A stretch of 64,000 bases of DNA, from assembly GCF_008710155.1 (NCBI RefSeq), contig NZ_VYPZ01000016.1, positions 1-64,000 of the forward strand, read 5' to 3'. Origin of the DNA: Sphingobium limneticum. GTDB taxonomy: Bacteria > Pseudomonadota > Alphaproteobacteria > Sphingomonadales > Sphingomonadaceae. The notes beneath the pieces were generated by a model. It saw only the letters and a list, made by a program, of their open reading frames with translations, was not told the DNA's origin and made no database searches. Positions 36,973 through 47,300 of the stretch are shown one piece after another; position 1 is the stretch's first letter; every line of letters starts with the position of its first letter. The translations under genes were made by a program, and so were the position numbers.

Positions 36973-39632
36973 TGCGCCTCCCAGACCAGCGCAGCATCGC
37001 CGAAAGCTTCGGTCGCGGCGGGCAGTTTTCGTTTGCAGTAGGTGGCGCCCGCATTGGCCGGCAGGGCGAACGCCAGATCGTCGTATGCGCCGCCGGTGTC
37101 CGGACCGATTAGGGCCTGGCCGGATTGAAGGTTCGCCCTAGCGGCTTGCAAATAGCCGGTGATCTCGGTGAGTGTCGCTTCCGGGTCGCCGAGTTGGAAG
37201 TCGACCTGATCGCGCGGAAAGAGCAGCGATGCACTGATCGACACGTCGTCGCCAAGAAGGGCCTTGACGGCGAAGGCATAGAGGCAGCGTTGCAACTCGC
37301 GGCCACCATCGAGACTGATATCGTCCTTGGGCGGCCGTCCGGTCTTATAATCACGAACGAGCGCGCGCTTGCCGTCTCCGGCAATGTCCAGGCGATCAAT
37401 ATAGCCGGCGATGCGAAAGCCGGTTGCGGGGATTTCGACGGGTGTCTGCGAATCCCACGGGCTGGCGGTGTCCGCCTTGGGCGTCGCGCCGCCGAAGGCG
37501 ACTTCGCCAAAAGAGCGGGCGTCGGGCAGATGCTCGTCGCCGTAAGTCAGGGCGCGCGTGGTAAGAATCCGGGCGTCGTCGAGCGTCCGTCGCCAGATGA
37601 GCGCCGGTGGGACCGCTCGTTCGCTTTCCCACACGACCGCGATCCTGGCAGCAGCATCCTGCACGGCGCCAGCGATCTGCGCTTCGTCAGCCGCGGCGAG
37701 GCCGCCGCCCTTTTCAAGCGTCGCAAGCGCCAGATCGAGTGTCATGTGAACTAGGTCGCCCATTGCCAATGCATCAAGGACAAGCGGGTCCGCGCCGCTC
37801 TCTGGGGTGCGCAGGCGCATCCCGTAGCGCCATACAAAGCCGAGCGGGCTGCGGAGCAGCAGACGAAGCGAACTGGCCGATTGAGTCCGGCCGAGGATGG
37901 CCTGCGGGAGAGGATGGTCAGCGCGAACCAGTCCATCGTGCGGTGTAATCTCCTTGCGATGCCAGTTGCGCCAAGCCGTGGTGGCGCTGATGGCCTGGCT
38001 GTCCCGCGCGAACTCATCGGGTCGTGCCATCAATCGATCGGTCTCGCTGAATGCGTGAGCCGGAACCGCATTGCGCCGGATGTAGATCTCCTCAGATGCC
38101 GGACCGAGCAGCGCGCTGCGCCCCAGCAAGCGGCCTTCGCTGTCGCGGCGAGCGCGCGACATGACGATCTGACCGCTCGTCGTGGCGAGGATGGTCTCAA
38201 AATCTCGCCGATCCGCCGCGCCGACCGGCAGCGGGTCCAGCTCAGCGGTTGGGATGATGTGATCGGAAATCAGACGATCTTCGGAAATGCCGCGCGGCCA
38301 GCGCGATGAATTCATGCCGATGAGCCGAACAAAACGGCGCGGCGAAGCCGCCAAGGCGCTTGCGGGCATCCAAGCCACGGAAACGCAGGCCTCAAGCCCG
38401 TCATCTTGTTTCAGGCTGTCCAGGGTCGCATCGAGCGACCCCGATGGTCCAGCCAGCAGTGCCTTGCGCCAGATCGCCAGGGCGCGTCCGGACAGAAAGG
38501 CTGCGCCGATCTCGTCGGCTGCCGGATGTCCCTTCGCCAACAAATCAATGATGCCACGCAAGGTCGGCGTATGATCCGTCGCGTCGGGCCAGTCGTCGGC
38601 GGTCAGCCGGTCCAGCAAGCGTTGCCAAGATGCCGGTGAAGCCAGCGGCGCGTCGGTCGGCAGGACGCGCAGCCAGCCCTGCGGAAAGCCGGCAAAGGGG
38701 CCGGTTTCCGAACCGCACAACGCTGCGAGCCGACGTATCCGGGTCTGCGAGAAGCCGCGAATGAGGAGATCCGCGAGTGCCGCAGCCGCCTGACCATCCC
38801 GGGTTGTCGTGACCTTGATGCCGTGGACGAAGTGAAGATCCAGGTTCGCATCGGCGCGCAGGGCGAGGAGGTGATCGTCATAGTCACCGGTCGATGCGGC
38901 CGCGATCGCGATGTCGGCGGCCTCCGCTTCTCCTGAAGCCATCAGGCCCCGCGCCCATCGAATGGCCTCGATCGCCTCGTGATAGGCAGTCGCGGCGCTG
39001 ACCGTACTGATTGCCGGAGCGGTTGGGTCTGCCCGGTTGATCGTGACGTCGAACGCGTCCAGCCACAGCGGGGTCGGCCGAGGGCCGGCTGTCCAGCTCA
39101 CCGAAGTATGCGCGGTGAGCTCCTGCAGGAGCGGACGCCAGCACGGCGAAAGCTCGGTGATACCGACGATCTCGAGCGGACCCAAAACCGCATGAGCATG
39201 AGCAACGCGCTCCAATGCGCGGGCCACGAGATCGGTAGGACGCATCATACCGGGCGGCAACTGGGCTAGAACCGCAGCTTCCAGGCGCGCGATCGAGTCG
39301 AGCCGAGGATGATCCCCGGCGCGAGCGGCCAAGTCGATACCGGCCCGCCACGCCTTGTGGAGGGTGTCGGCCGCCGCATCGACCATGCCAGGAAGCAGCT
39401 TGATGCTTTCCAGCTCTCCGAGGGTCGTGTCCGGCAGCACGGCCTGGATCGCGGTTCGCAAACACTCGTCATCGATCGGACGGGCGAAGCCACCGGCCAG
39501 ACGGACCGTGAGTTGTTCAAATGACATGATCTGCACGCCGTGTCGGCGCTGCCGCGCCGCGTCGAGGCGCAACTCGCGCATCGCCAAACGGCCATGGGCG
39601 ACGATGGTCCGCCGGTTGGAAAGGGTGGTCAT
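36969..39632 (-). CDS. AddB-like PD-(D/E)xK nuclease / inactive-helicase subunit
   Basis: This encodes 887 residues. The N-terminal part resembles the degenerate helicase of AddB and lacks a Walker A. The C terminus has a RecB-type nuclease: GYIDRLDI, then DYKTG (Asp761, Lys763). In place of the usual CPFRF-type iron-sulfur cysteine there is SPLGFVWRYG, and only one Cys is left near the end, so the 4Fe-4S staple of canonical AddB seems absent. It pairs with the AddA-like gene downstream (4-bp overlap) and follows the small basic peptide gene by 16 bp. A good ribosome site (AGGGAGA) precedes the ATG. Confidence 0.85.
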   Translation of the reverse strand: MTTLSNRRTIVAHGRLAMRELRLDAARQRRHGVQIMSFEQLTVRLAGGFARPIDDECLRTAIQAVLPDTTLGELESIKLLPGMVDAAADTLHKAWRAGIDLAARAGDHPRLDSIARLEAAVLAQLPPGMMRPTDLVARALERVAHAHAVLGPLEIVGITELSPCWRPLLQELTAHTSVSWTAGPRPTPLWLDAFDVTINRADPTAPAISTVSAATAYHEAIEAIRWARGLMASGEAEAADIAIAAASTGDYDDHLLALRADANLDLHFVHGIKVTTTRDGQAAAALADLLIRGFSQTRIRRLAALCGSETGPFAGFPQGWLRVLPTDAPLASPASWQRLLDRLTADDWPDATDHTPTLRGIIDLLAKGHPAADEIGAAFLSGRALAIWRKALLAGPSGSLDATLDSLKQDDGLEACVSVAWMPASALAASPRRFVRLIGMNSSRWPRGISEDRLISDHIIPTAELDPLPVGAADRRDFETILATTSGQIVMSRARRDSEGRLLGRSALLGPASEEIYIRRNAVPAHAFSETDRLMARPDEFARDSQAISATTAWRNWHRKEITPHDGLVRADHPLPQAILGRTQSASSLRLLLRSPLGFVWRYGMRLRTPESGADPLVLDALAMGDLVHMTLDLALATLEKGGGLAAADEAQIAGAVQDAAARIAVVWESERAVPPALIWRRTLDDARILTTRALTYGDEHLPDARSFGEVAFGGATPKADTASPWDSQTPVEIPATGFRIAGYIDRLDIAGDGKRALVRDYKTGRPPKDDISLDGGRELQRCLYAFAVKALLGDDVSISASLLFPRDQVDFQLGDPEATLTEITGYLQAARANLQSGQALIGPDTGGAYDDLAFALPANAGATYCKRKLPAATEAFGDAALVWEAQ

Positions 39633-39648
39633 CGTCGTTCTCCCTGAC

Positions 39649-39792
39649 TTACTTCTTGTTCGGGCGCTGCGTCAGCGCCGAAGCCGCCGCCGATTTTGCC
39701 GCTGCGCTCGACTTGGGGTCGCGCAGCACCTGCGATGCCGCACTCGCGGCTTTCTTGCTCGTTACTTCATTCTTCGAGGGGGTCTTGGCCAT
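39649..39792 (-). CDS. 47-residue Lys/Ala-rich basic peptide, first gene of the left arm
   Basis: A perfect AGGAGG lies 5 bases before ATG 39792. The 47-codon product starts MAKTPSKNEVTSKKAAS, contains QVLRDPKSSAAAKSAA and ends ALTQRPNKK. The pattern of a Lys-rich start, VLxDP and a SALTQ/SALSQ end is one I recall from small hypothetical proteins spread across Proteobacteria. It is highly basic and probably binds nucleic acid or is disordered. It is the promoter-proximal gene of the minus-strand arm, only 16 bp before the AddB-like gene, and so should be strongly translated with it. The gene is shorter than most annotation length cut-offs. Confidence 0.75.
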   Translation of the reverse strand: MAKTPSKNEVTSKKAASAASQVLRDPKSSAAAKSAAASALTQRPNKK

Positions 39793-39917
39793 GTGGTCCT
39801 CCTGTTGCCCGGCACGGTTTCGCTTGACGCGACTCCGTGATGGGAATAGAAACTACACACGTCGTGCAGATGTGTCCATATAGTTTTTATCTGCATCCGT
39901 TTTGGAGGAAGATTCGG
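39793..39917. promoter_or_regulatory. Divergent promoter and candidate WYL operator
   Basis: This 125-bp spacer separates the two arms of the defence locus. It holds an inverted repeat with perfect 7-bp arms, TGCAGAT (39865-39871) and ATCTGCA (39889-39895), set 24 bp centre to centre. The A/T-rich CCATATAGTTTTTAT lies between the arms and could supply -10 elements in both directions. WYL/BrxR proteins usually bind such spaced inverted repeats next to their own gene, so this is the best candidate for control of both transcripts. Confidence 0.6.
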
Positions 39918-40802
39918 ATGGCGGAAAGCCTGACGACATTGAAGTGGGGCGTTGAGCGTCGGCTCGAGTTCATCGAGTTCCGCCTGTTCTGGGAAGGCGG
40001 GGTCAATCGCTCGGACATCATCGAGATGTTCGACGTCTCGGTGCCGCAAGCATCAAAGGATTTGACGCTCTACCAGGAGCGAGCGCCCAACAACGCCCTC
40101 TACGACAAGAGTGCCAAGCGGTACGTCGCGAGCGAGCATTTCGAGCCCCATTTCCTCAAGCCCGATCCCGACGGCTATCTGTCGCGCCTGCGGTCGGTCG
40201 CTGAAGGACTGATCGATCTATCGGAATCCTGGATCACCCAGGTTCCCGACACTGACATCGCCTTGACACCCCGGAGAGATATCGACGCGTCCGTGCTGCG
40301 CACGGTCCTCAGCGCCGTGCGCGATCACCGGTCGGTGGACATTCACTATCAGTCGATGAGCAAGGATCGGCCCGATCCGATCTGGCGACGGATCACGCCC
40401 CACGCCTTCGGCTATGACGGCTTCCGCTGGCACGTTCGCGGCTATTGTCACGTCACCGACAAGTTCAAGGATTTCCTGCTGCCGCGCGTTCTCGGGATCG
40501 GGAGCCTCGGCGAACCTGGCGCGCCCGCAGAGCATGACGCGCTTTGGCAAGAGCGGTTCGGTGTCGAGATTGGCCCTCACCCTGATCTGACCACAAGTCA
40601 GAAGGCCGTCGTCGCCAAAGACTATGGCATGGAGAAAGGCTCAGCGGTCCTAACCGTGCGCTACGCCATGCTGTTCTATGTTCTGAAGCGGCTCGGCCTC
40701 TTGGGCGACGCCGCCAAGCTGCCGGCCCGGAGTCAGCACATCGTTGTCGTCAATCAGGCCGAGACCGAGGCGGCTTTGGAGAAAGCCGATTTTGCGGTGT
40801 GA
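39918..40802 (+). CDS. WYL-domain transcriptional regulator (BrxR/CapW-like)
   Basis: This encodes 294 residues. ATG 39918 was chosen because GGAGGA precedes it and the winged helix starts at once; an upstream ATG at 39837 would run through the operator. The N-terminal HTH (about 10-75) has VSVPQASKDLTLYQ, close to the QASxDLxxY recognition helix of BrxR proteins. The WYL domain (about 130-210) includes DIHYQSMS, HAFGYDGFRWHVRGYC and the FLLPRVLGI strand. A WCX domain ends the protein. Such regulators sit in defence islands and repress them until a ligand, perhaps nucleic acid from damage or infection, is bound. Confidence 0.9.
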   Translation: MAESLTTLKWGVERRLEFIEFRLFWEGGVNRSDIIEMFDVSVPQASKDLTLYQERAPNNALYDKSAKRYVASEHFEPHFLKPDPDGYLSRLRSVAEGLIDLSESWITQVPDTDIALTPRRDIDASVLRTVLSAVRDHRSVDIHYQSMSKDRPDPIWRRITPHAFGYDGFRWHVRGYCHVTDKFKDFLLPRVLGIGSLGEPGAPAEHDALWQERFGVEIGPHPDLTTSQKAVVAKDYGMEKGSAVLTVRYAMLFYVLKRLGLLGDAAKLPARSQHIVVVNQAETEAALEKADFAV

Positions 40803-40835
40803 GCATCAGGGCGGTCGGGGTCAGTAAGGGTAGAT

Positions 40836-43800
40836 ATGGCAAGGCTTGAAGAGATTCGGAATGGCGCGTCGGTGCGCGGCATCGCCTCACCCCAGGCGGC
40901 CCAGATCCTGTCTGTCGACTGGATCGGCGATCAGGCGATCAACGTCGTCTACCGCGATCTGAACGGTGCCGTTGCCGAAGCCGTGCTCTATCGCGACGAC
41001 GAGTACCGGCTCGAAGTCGAGGTCAACGGGCGGCCTTGGTCTTTCGACGGCGATGGTGCGCTGCTTCGACTGGTGACCGAGGCCAACCGGATCAAGCTCG
41101 CCCATTTTTTTGATCCCTATCTGGCCATCCACACGAGTCTGGTCGATCCGCTGCCGCACCAGATCTCGGCCGTCTATGGCGAGATGCTGCCGCGCCAGCC
41201 ACTACGCTTCCTGCTGGCCGACGATCCCGGGGCGGGCAAGACGATCATGGCCGGCCTGCTGATCAAGGAGTTGATCGCGCGCAGTGATCTCGAGCGCTGT
41301 CTTGTGGTGGCGCCGGGCAGCCTGGTGGAGCAATGGCAGGACGAGCTGGGTCAGAAGTTCAATCTCGAATTCGACATCCTGACCCGGGACATGATCGAGA
41401 CGTCACGGTCAGGTAATCCGTTCGAGGACCGCAACCGGCTGATCGTTCGCCTCGATGTCCTGGCGCGGAACGAGGAGTTGCAGGAAAAGCTGGCGAGCGC
41501 CCGCGAGTGGGACCTTATCATCTGCGATGAAGCGCATCGCATGTCGGCGACCTATTTCGGCGGCGACGTTAAATACACCAAACGCTATCAGGTTGGTCAG
41601 AAGCTCGGCGAAGCGTGTCGCCACCTACTGCTGATGTCGGCCACGCCGCACAACGGCAAGGAGGAGGATTTTCAGCTTTTCATGGCGCTCCTCGACGGGG
41701 ACCGTTTTGAGGGACGCTTCCGCGACGGCGTTCACTACGCCGACACCGCCGACATGATGCGCCGCCTCACCAAGGAGGAATTGCTCCGCTTCGACGGTCG
41801 ACCGCTGTTTCCGGAACGCCGGGCGTACACTGTCAAATATCAGCTCTCCGAGCTGGAGGCGGCGCTCTACACCGCCGTCACCGAGTATGTGCGTACCGAG
41901 ATGAATCGGGTGCAGCGCTTCGCCGAAGGAGACGGAAAGAAGCGCAACAATGTCGGCTTCGCCCTGCAGATTCTCCAGCGGCGCCTCGCCTCATCACCAG
42001 CGGCGATCTACCAGTCGCTCAAGCGCCGGCGCGAGCGGCTTGAAAACGAACTCGGGGAGGCTCGGCTTGCCGCCAAGGGCCGCCGTGCGGGCTTTGCCGC
42101 GCCGGACGTCAATGCCGACATCCTCAAGAATATCGAGGAATATGGCCAGGACGAGATTGACGACCTCGAAGACCTGATCGCGACTGGCGCGACGACCGCG
42201 GAGACGGTCGAGCAGCTCGCGCTCGAAGTTGAGACGCTCAAAGGCCTGGAGACCATGGCGCTAGGGGTCCTGCGTTCTGGCCTCGACGCCAAGTGGACGC
42301 AGCTCAATCGTATCCTCGACGATGACCTCATGGTCGATGCCGACGGCAATCGTCGCAAGCTGATCATCTTCACCGAGCCGAAGGACACGCTCCATTACTT
42401 GGTCGACAAGGTCCGCGCTCGGCTCGGCAATCCTGATGCGGTCGATGTGATCCATGGCGGCGTGTCGCGGGAAGAGCGGCGCAAGGTCATCGAGCGGTTC
42501 ATGCAGGACCGCGACATGCTGGTGCTGATTGCCAACGACGCAGCCGGCGAAGGTGTGAACCTTCAGCGCGGCCACCTGATGGTCAACTACGACCTGCCCT
42601 GGAATCCCAACAAGATCGAACAGCGTTTCGGCCGCATCCACCGGATCGGCCAGACCGAAGTCTGCCACCTGTGGAACCTCGTCGCGGCCGATACCCGCGA
42701 AGGCGAGGTATACGCTCGGCTTCTCGAGAAGCTCGAGGCGGCGCGGGAAGCCTTGGGCGGCCGGGTCTATGATGTCCTGGGCGAACTTTTCGAGGGTGTC
42801 GCGCTCAAGGATCTCCTGTTTCAGGCCATCCAGTATGGCGAGCAGGAGGACGTCAAAGCCAGGCTATTCCGCCAGGTCGATGGCGCGGTCGATCAAGGGC
42901 ACCTGCTTGAGTTGCTCCAGCGGCGTGCGCTGACGAACGACACCATGCCCGAGGCCAAGGTCGAGGAGCTGCGGCTGGAGATGGAGCGCGCCGAGGCTCA
43001 GCGGCTGCAACCGCACCATGTCCAAAGCTTCTTCGTTGAAGCTTTCCAGCATTTGGGCGGCAAGATGAAGCGCCGGGAAGAGGGGCGTTGGGAGATCACT
43101 CATGTCCCGGTCCGGATCCGCGAGCGGGATCGCCAGATCGGCACCGGCGCGCCGATCCAGAAGAAGTATGAGCGCATCTGTTTCGAAAAGGGCCGGATCA
43201 ACCAGCAACCGGTCGCGACATTTGTGTGCCCGGGTCATCCGTTGCTCGAAGCGGTGATCAGCATCGTGCGCGAGCAATATGAGCAGATCATGCGTCAGGG
43301 CGCGATCTTGGTCGACGACCTTGATGCTGGGACTGACCTGTCTGCGGTCTTCCTTCTTGAGCACAGCATTCAAGATGGCCTGGCGACCAGCGCGGGCAAG
43401 CCGCATGTGGTGTCGCAGAAGCTTCAATTCGCCTCGATCAACAAGGCGGGGGAGGCCGTCAACGCCGGTATCGCGCCGCACCTCAACCTGCGCCCTGCCA
43501 CCCCTGAGGAGATCGCCAGCGTGCAGGACGTCCTCCTTGAGGACTGGCTGACGACTGAGCTGGAAAAAACGGCCGTGCGGTTCGCCACTGTCGAGCTGGC
43601 GCAGGCGCATGTGGCCGAGATCAAGGCGCGCCGCTTGCCCGAGATCGAGAAGGTCGAGCGCGAAGTGCGCGCCCGCCTCAAGAAGGAGATCAACTACTGG
43701 GACTCGCGCGCGTTTGAACTGAAGGAAGAAGAGAAGGCGGGTAAGAAGACGCGCTTGAGCTGGCAAAACGCCCAGCGGCGCGCTGAAGACCTAGCCGAGC

Positions 43801-44354
43801 GCCAGAAGCGTCGCATGGATCAGCTCGAACAAGAGCGGTTCATATCATCGCAGCCCCCGAGGGTTCGGGGCGGGATGGTTGTCGTCCCGCGCGGCCTTCT
43901 CGACGCTCGCGGCATTCCGGGTGCCACTCCTGCCGAGGGAGCGCCACCCCCGTTCTCGGCCGACGCTGACGCGCGCCGCGCTATCGAGCTGGCTGCAATG
44001 GACGCGGTCATTGCGACGGAGCGGGCACTCGGCAATGTGCCCAGCGACGTGTCGGCGCAGAAAATCGGGTACGATATCGCGTCCTATGACCCACGCACCA
44101 AGCACTTGCGGTTTATCGAGGTAAAGGGGCGGGTTCACGGCGCGGACACCGTGATGATCACCCGCCAGGAGGTGATCACTTCGCTTCATGAACCGGACAA
44201 GTACATCCTCGCCATCGTACAGGTCGAAGATGGTACTGCGCGCGACCCGCGTTATGTCCATGGGGCGCTTTCAGATCACGAGCCGTCCTTCGAGCATACC
44301 GCCATCCAGTTCCATCTGGCGCGTTTGCTGGAGCGGGCGGAGGCGCCCCAATGA
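40836..44354 (+). CDS. SNF2-family helicase with C-terminal DUF3883-like nuclease domain
   Basis: This encodes 1172 residues. SF2/SNF2 motifs: DDPGAGKT (129-136), APGSLVEQW (Ia), DEAH (231-234), SATPHNGK and the C-terminal helicase lobe with NYDLPWNPNKIEQRFGRIHRIGQ. A coiled middle follows, and the last about 110 residues end in a DUF3883 (NO VEIN C-terminal) domain: KIGYDIASYD then FIEVKGR (EVK at 1095-1097), a PD-(D/E)xK-like site. The helicase resembles DrmD of DISARM and similar defence translocases. It lies 33 bp behind the WYL gene, with a GGGTAG ribosome site, and overlaps the ATPase gene by 4 bp. Confidence 0.9.
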   Translation: MARLEEIRNGASVRGIASPQAAQILSVDWIGDQAINVVYRDLNGAVAEAVLYRDDEYRLEVEVNGRPWSFDGDGALLRLVTEANRIKLAHFFDPYLAIHTSLVDPLPHQISAVYGEMLPRQPLRFLLADDPGAGKTIMAGLLIKELIARSDLERCLVVAPGSLVEQWQDELGQKFNLEFDILTRDMIETSRSGNPFEDRNRLIVRLDVLARNEELQEKLASAREWDLIICDEAHRMSATYFGGDVKYTKRYQVGQKLGEACRHLLLMSATPHNGKEEDFQLFMALLDGDRFEGRFRDGVHYADTADMMRRLTKEELLRFDGRPLFPERRAYTVKYQLSELEAALYTAVTEYVRTEMNRVQRFAEGDGKKRNNVGFALQILQRRLASSPAAIYQSLKRRRERLENELGEARLAAKGRRAGFAAPDVNADILKNIEEYGQDEIDDLEDLIATGATTAETVEQLALEVETLKGLETMALGVLRSGLDAKWTQLNRILDDDLMVDADGNRRKLIIFTEPKDTLHYLVDKVRARLGNPDAVDVIHGGVSREERRKVIERFMQDRDMLVLIANDAAGEGVNLQRGHLMVNYDLPWNPNKIEQRFGRIHRIGQTEVCHLWNLVAADTREGEVYARLLEKLEAAREALGGRVYDVLGELFEGVALKDLLFQAIQYGEQEDVKARLFRQVDGAVDQGHLLELLQRRALTNDTMPEAKVEELRLEMERAEAQRLQPHHVQSFFVEAFQHLGGKMKRREEGRWEITHVPVRIRERDRQIGTGAPIQKKYERICFEKGRINQQPVATFVCPGHPLLEAVISIVREQYEQIMRQGAILVDDLDAGTDLSAVFLLEHSIQDGLATSAGKPHVVSQKLQFASINKAGEAVNAGIAPHLNLRPATPEEIASVQDVLLEDWLTTELEKTAVRFATVELAQAHVAEIKARRLPEIEKVEREVRARLKKEINYWDSRAFELKEEEKAGKKTRLSWQNAQRRAEDLAERQKRRMDQLEQERFISSQPPRVRGGMVVVPRGLLDARGIPGATPAEGAPPPFSADADARRAIELAAMDAVIATERALGNVPSDVSAQKIGYDIASYDPRTKHLRFIEVKGRVHGADTVMITRQEVITSLHEPDKYILAIVQVEDGTARDPRYVHGALSDHEPSFEHTAIQFHLARLLERAEAPQ

Positions 44355-47300
44355 TCTCGGAACGCAAGGGCGCGGCCAGGTCCGCCGCGCCACCGGGCTA
44401 TTTTCAGCCGATCAAGGACCGCGCAGCCAAACGATGGGACCAGCTTGAAGCGGATCCCGAACTGGCTGGCCCATGGCATCAGCTTTTCAAACAGGTGCAG
44501 AGCCCGCGTCATATCCTCTCGGAGCTGCTGCAGAACGCGGACGATGCCGGCGCCAGTGAGGCGCGGGTCTCGATCGAGAATGATCGCTTTATTTTTCAGC
44601 ACAATGGCGAGGATTTCATCGAGGCCCACTTCGCTTCGATTTGCCGCTTTGGCTATTCCAACAAGCGAGCGCTGCACACGATCGGTTTTCGCGGAATAGG
44701 CTTCAAAAGCACCTTCAGTCTCGGCGACAGGGTCGAGCTTTACACCCCGACCCTGGCCGTCGCGTTCGAGCGCGACCGGTTCACCGAGCCGCATTGGGTC
44801 GATGAGCAAGAACTGTCCTTGGGTGGAACGCGTGTCGAGGTCGCGATCGCCAACGCCTTTTTGCGGCGTGATGTCGAGAAGAACCTGGAGGAATGGCTGA
44901 AAAGCCCGGTGTCGCTGCTGTTCTTCAAGAATATTCGCCGGCTTCAGATTGGTGACAAGGCCGTCCAGTGGGATAGCTTTGGACCAGGCCCCATCCCCAG
45001 TAGCGAGTGGATGGCGCTCGATGCGAAGGCTGACGAGCCATTTTTGCTCGTTCGCTCGGATGAGGAGGCCTTCCCGGCCGAGGCGCTCGAGGAAATCCGC
45101 CAGGAGCGAATGCTGGGGGCCGAGGATGGCGGGGATTTTCCCCCGTGCCGGATCGAAATCGTCCTCGGCGCCAAGGGCAGGCTGTATGTCGTGTTGCCAA
45201 CCGGCGTGGAGACGACGCTCCCATTCGCCTGCAACGCGCCGTTTATCCAGGATCCGGCGCGCCTGAAGATCAAGGATCCAGAAACTTCGCCGACCAACCG
45301 TTGGCTGCTCAAGCGCGCCGGTGAACTGGCGGGCCGGGCGATGATGCAGTGGCTTGAGCAGACCACCACCAGCCCGCTGGATCGCGCGACAGCCTATGGG
45401 CTGATGCCGGACGTGGATCGCGAAGCAGCCACCCTCGAAGGCTCATGTGGAGCGATTGTCGAGCTGGCTTTTGACGAAGTCGTGGCGGAGCAACCGATCC
45501 TGTTGACGGAAGACGGCCAACTCTTGCCTGCCAAGAGCGCGATCGTCATGCCCTTGCCGATCTTTGAGATATGGCCTGCCGACCAAGCGATGGCATTACT
45601 CGACAAGAAGTCGAGGCCGGCGCTTTGCCGTCACGTCTCAGCCAAGGATCGCACAAAGCTTGTAAACTGGGGCTTGGTCGATGCTTTCGCGAAAGCTGAC
45701 CTGCTCGACCGCCTGCGGACGAACCATCTGCCCCGCCCGGCGACCTGGCGTAATTTGCTGAACCTGTGGTCCTACATCGCTCCTGACGTCACCGGTTATC
45801 AGTGCCGGGATGCCGATCGCCTCAGGATCGTTCCCGTCCAGGGTAAGGAGGTCCTCTATTCGGCATCCGAGGTTGTCCGGCTTGGTGAGAAGAAGCTTCT
45901 TCAGTCTGACGACGACTGGGAGTTCCTCGCCGCGCATTTGATTGTCCTGAACCAGAATTGGACGCGTTTTCTCGCCGATCAGCGCCGTGACAAGGGCGAT
46001 GGCGCAGGCACAAGCTCCGACGTCGTGGAAACGGCGTTTGCCGTTCTCGCGAAGATCGGCCTTTCCGACACCAGCGATGTTAACGCTGTCGTCGAAAGAG
46101 TGGCCGCCGACTACTTCAATACCGGTCAGCCCAAGATGACCGAGTGCGTACAGATCGCCCAGATTGCGGCCAAGCTGGGTGCGACGGCGGGGGCATCCTT
46201 TCGATACGCCTGCGCAGATCGGAAGCTTCGTCCTATAGCCAAGACGGTCCTCATCGATGATGATGGCACGCTCGAAGATCTGCTTCCGGAGGCTGTCCAG
46301 GAAACCCAGCTTCTGCACCCCGACTACATGTCGAGCTTCACCTCCTGCACGCGGGAAGACTGGCAGCGTTGGGTCGGTTCAGGTCGCTCTGGCCTCCAGA
46401 CATTCGCGCCTTTTGTGGCCAGGCGGGGATCGATTTACTCGCGCTCGCGGCATCTGGCGGAAGCCCAGGCCAGGGGCCTGAAGAGTGCGCTGTATTATCC
46501 CTACGTCACGGACAATTTTGTCATCGAAGATTGGGATTTCGAGGCGTCGTACTGGAAGCATTGGGAGGCGTCGGCCACCACGGATCCGGGCGTCTGGGCC
46601 AAGGTGGCCGCCCGCATCCTTGGCCAACGCGAAGGATATTGGTCGCGGTGCTCCAGCGCCCGTATTCTGCAGGTGGCCACCACTGGCAGCACGCGATCGC
46701 TGACATCCGACCCACTGCTGTCCGAATGGCTGCTCAAACTTCGTGACAAGCCGTGCCTCCCAGATACCCGCAATGTGGTCCAGGTTCCGTCCGAGCTGCT
46801 GCGCCGCACGTCCGAGACAGAGTCGCTCATCGACGTCGAGCCGTTCGTTCATGGTCTGCTCGATCGAGAATCAACACGCCCCCTCTTGGATTTGCTTGGT
46901 GTTCGGCGATCGCCGACCGGGCCTGCCAGGCTACTCGACCGGCTGCGCGCGCTTGCCAAATCCACCAAGCCGCCGGTTCAGGAGGTCGAGAAATGGTATC
47001 GGCGATTGGACCAGATGCTGGACACCTGCTCGACCGCTGACGCCCAGAATATCAGGGAGGTATTCAAGGCCGAGAAGCTGATCCTGTCGCAAGATGGCGC
47101 TTGGGTGACTACACCTTCGGTGTTCCTCACCGGTGATGAAGAGGATGTCCCTGGCGCAGCATTGATCCGTGGGTCGGTCGCCGATCTCACGCTCTGGCAT
47201 CGGATCGGCGTAGCAGATCGTCCGTTCGTGGATCTCGCGATGCAGTGGCTCGCGACTCTGCCATCGGGCGTCGTGCTGTCAGCGGAGGACGGCCGTCGGG

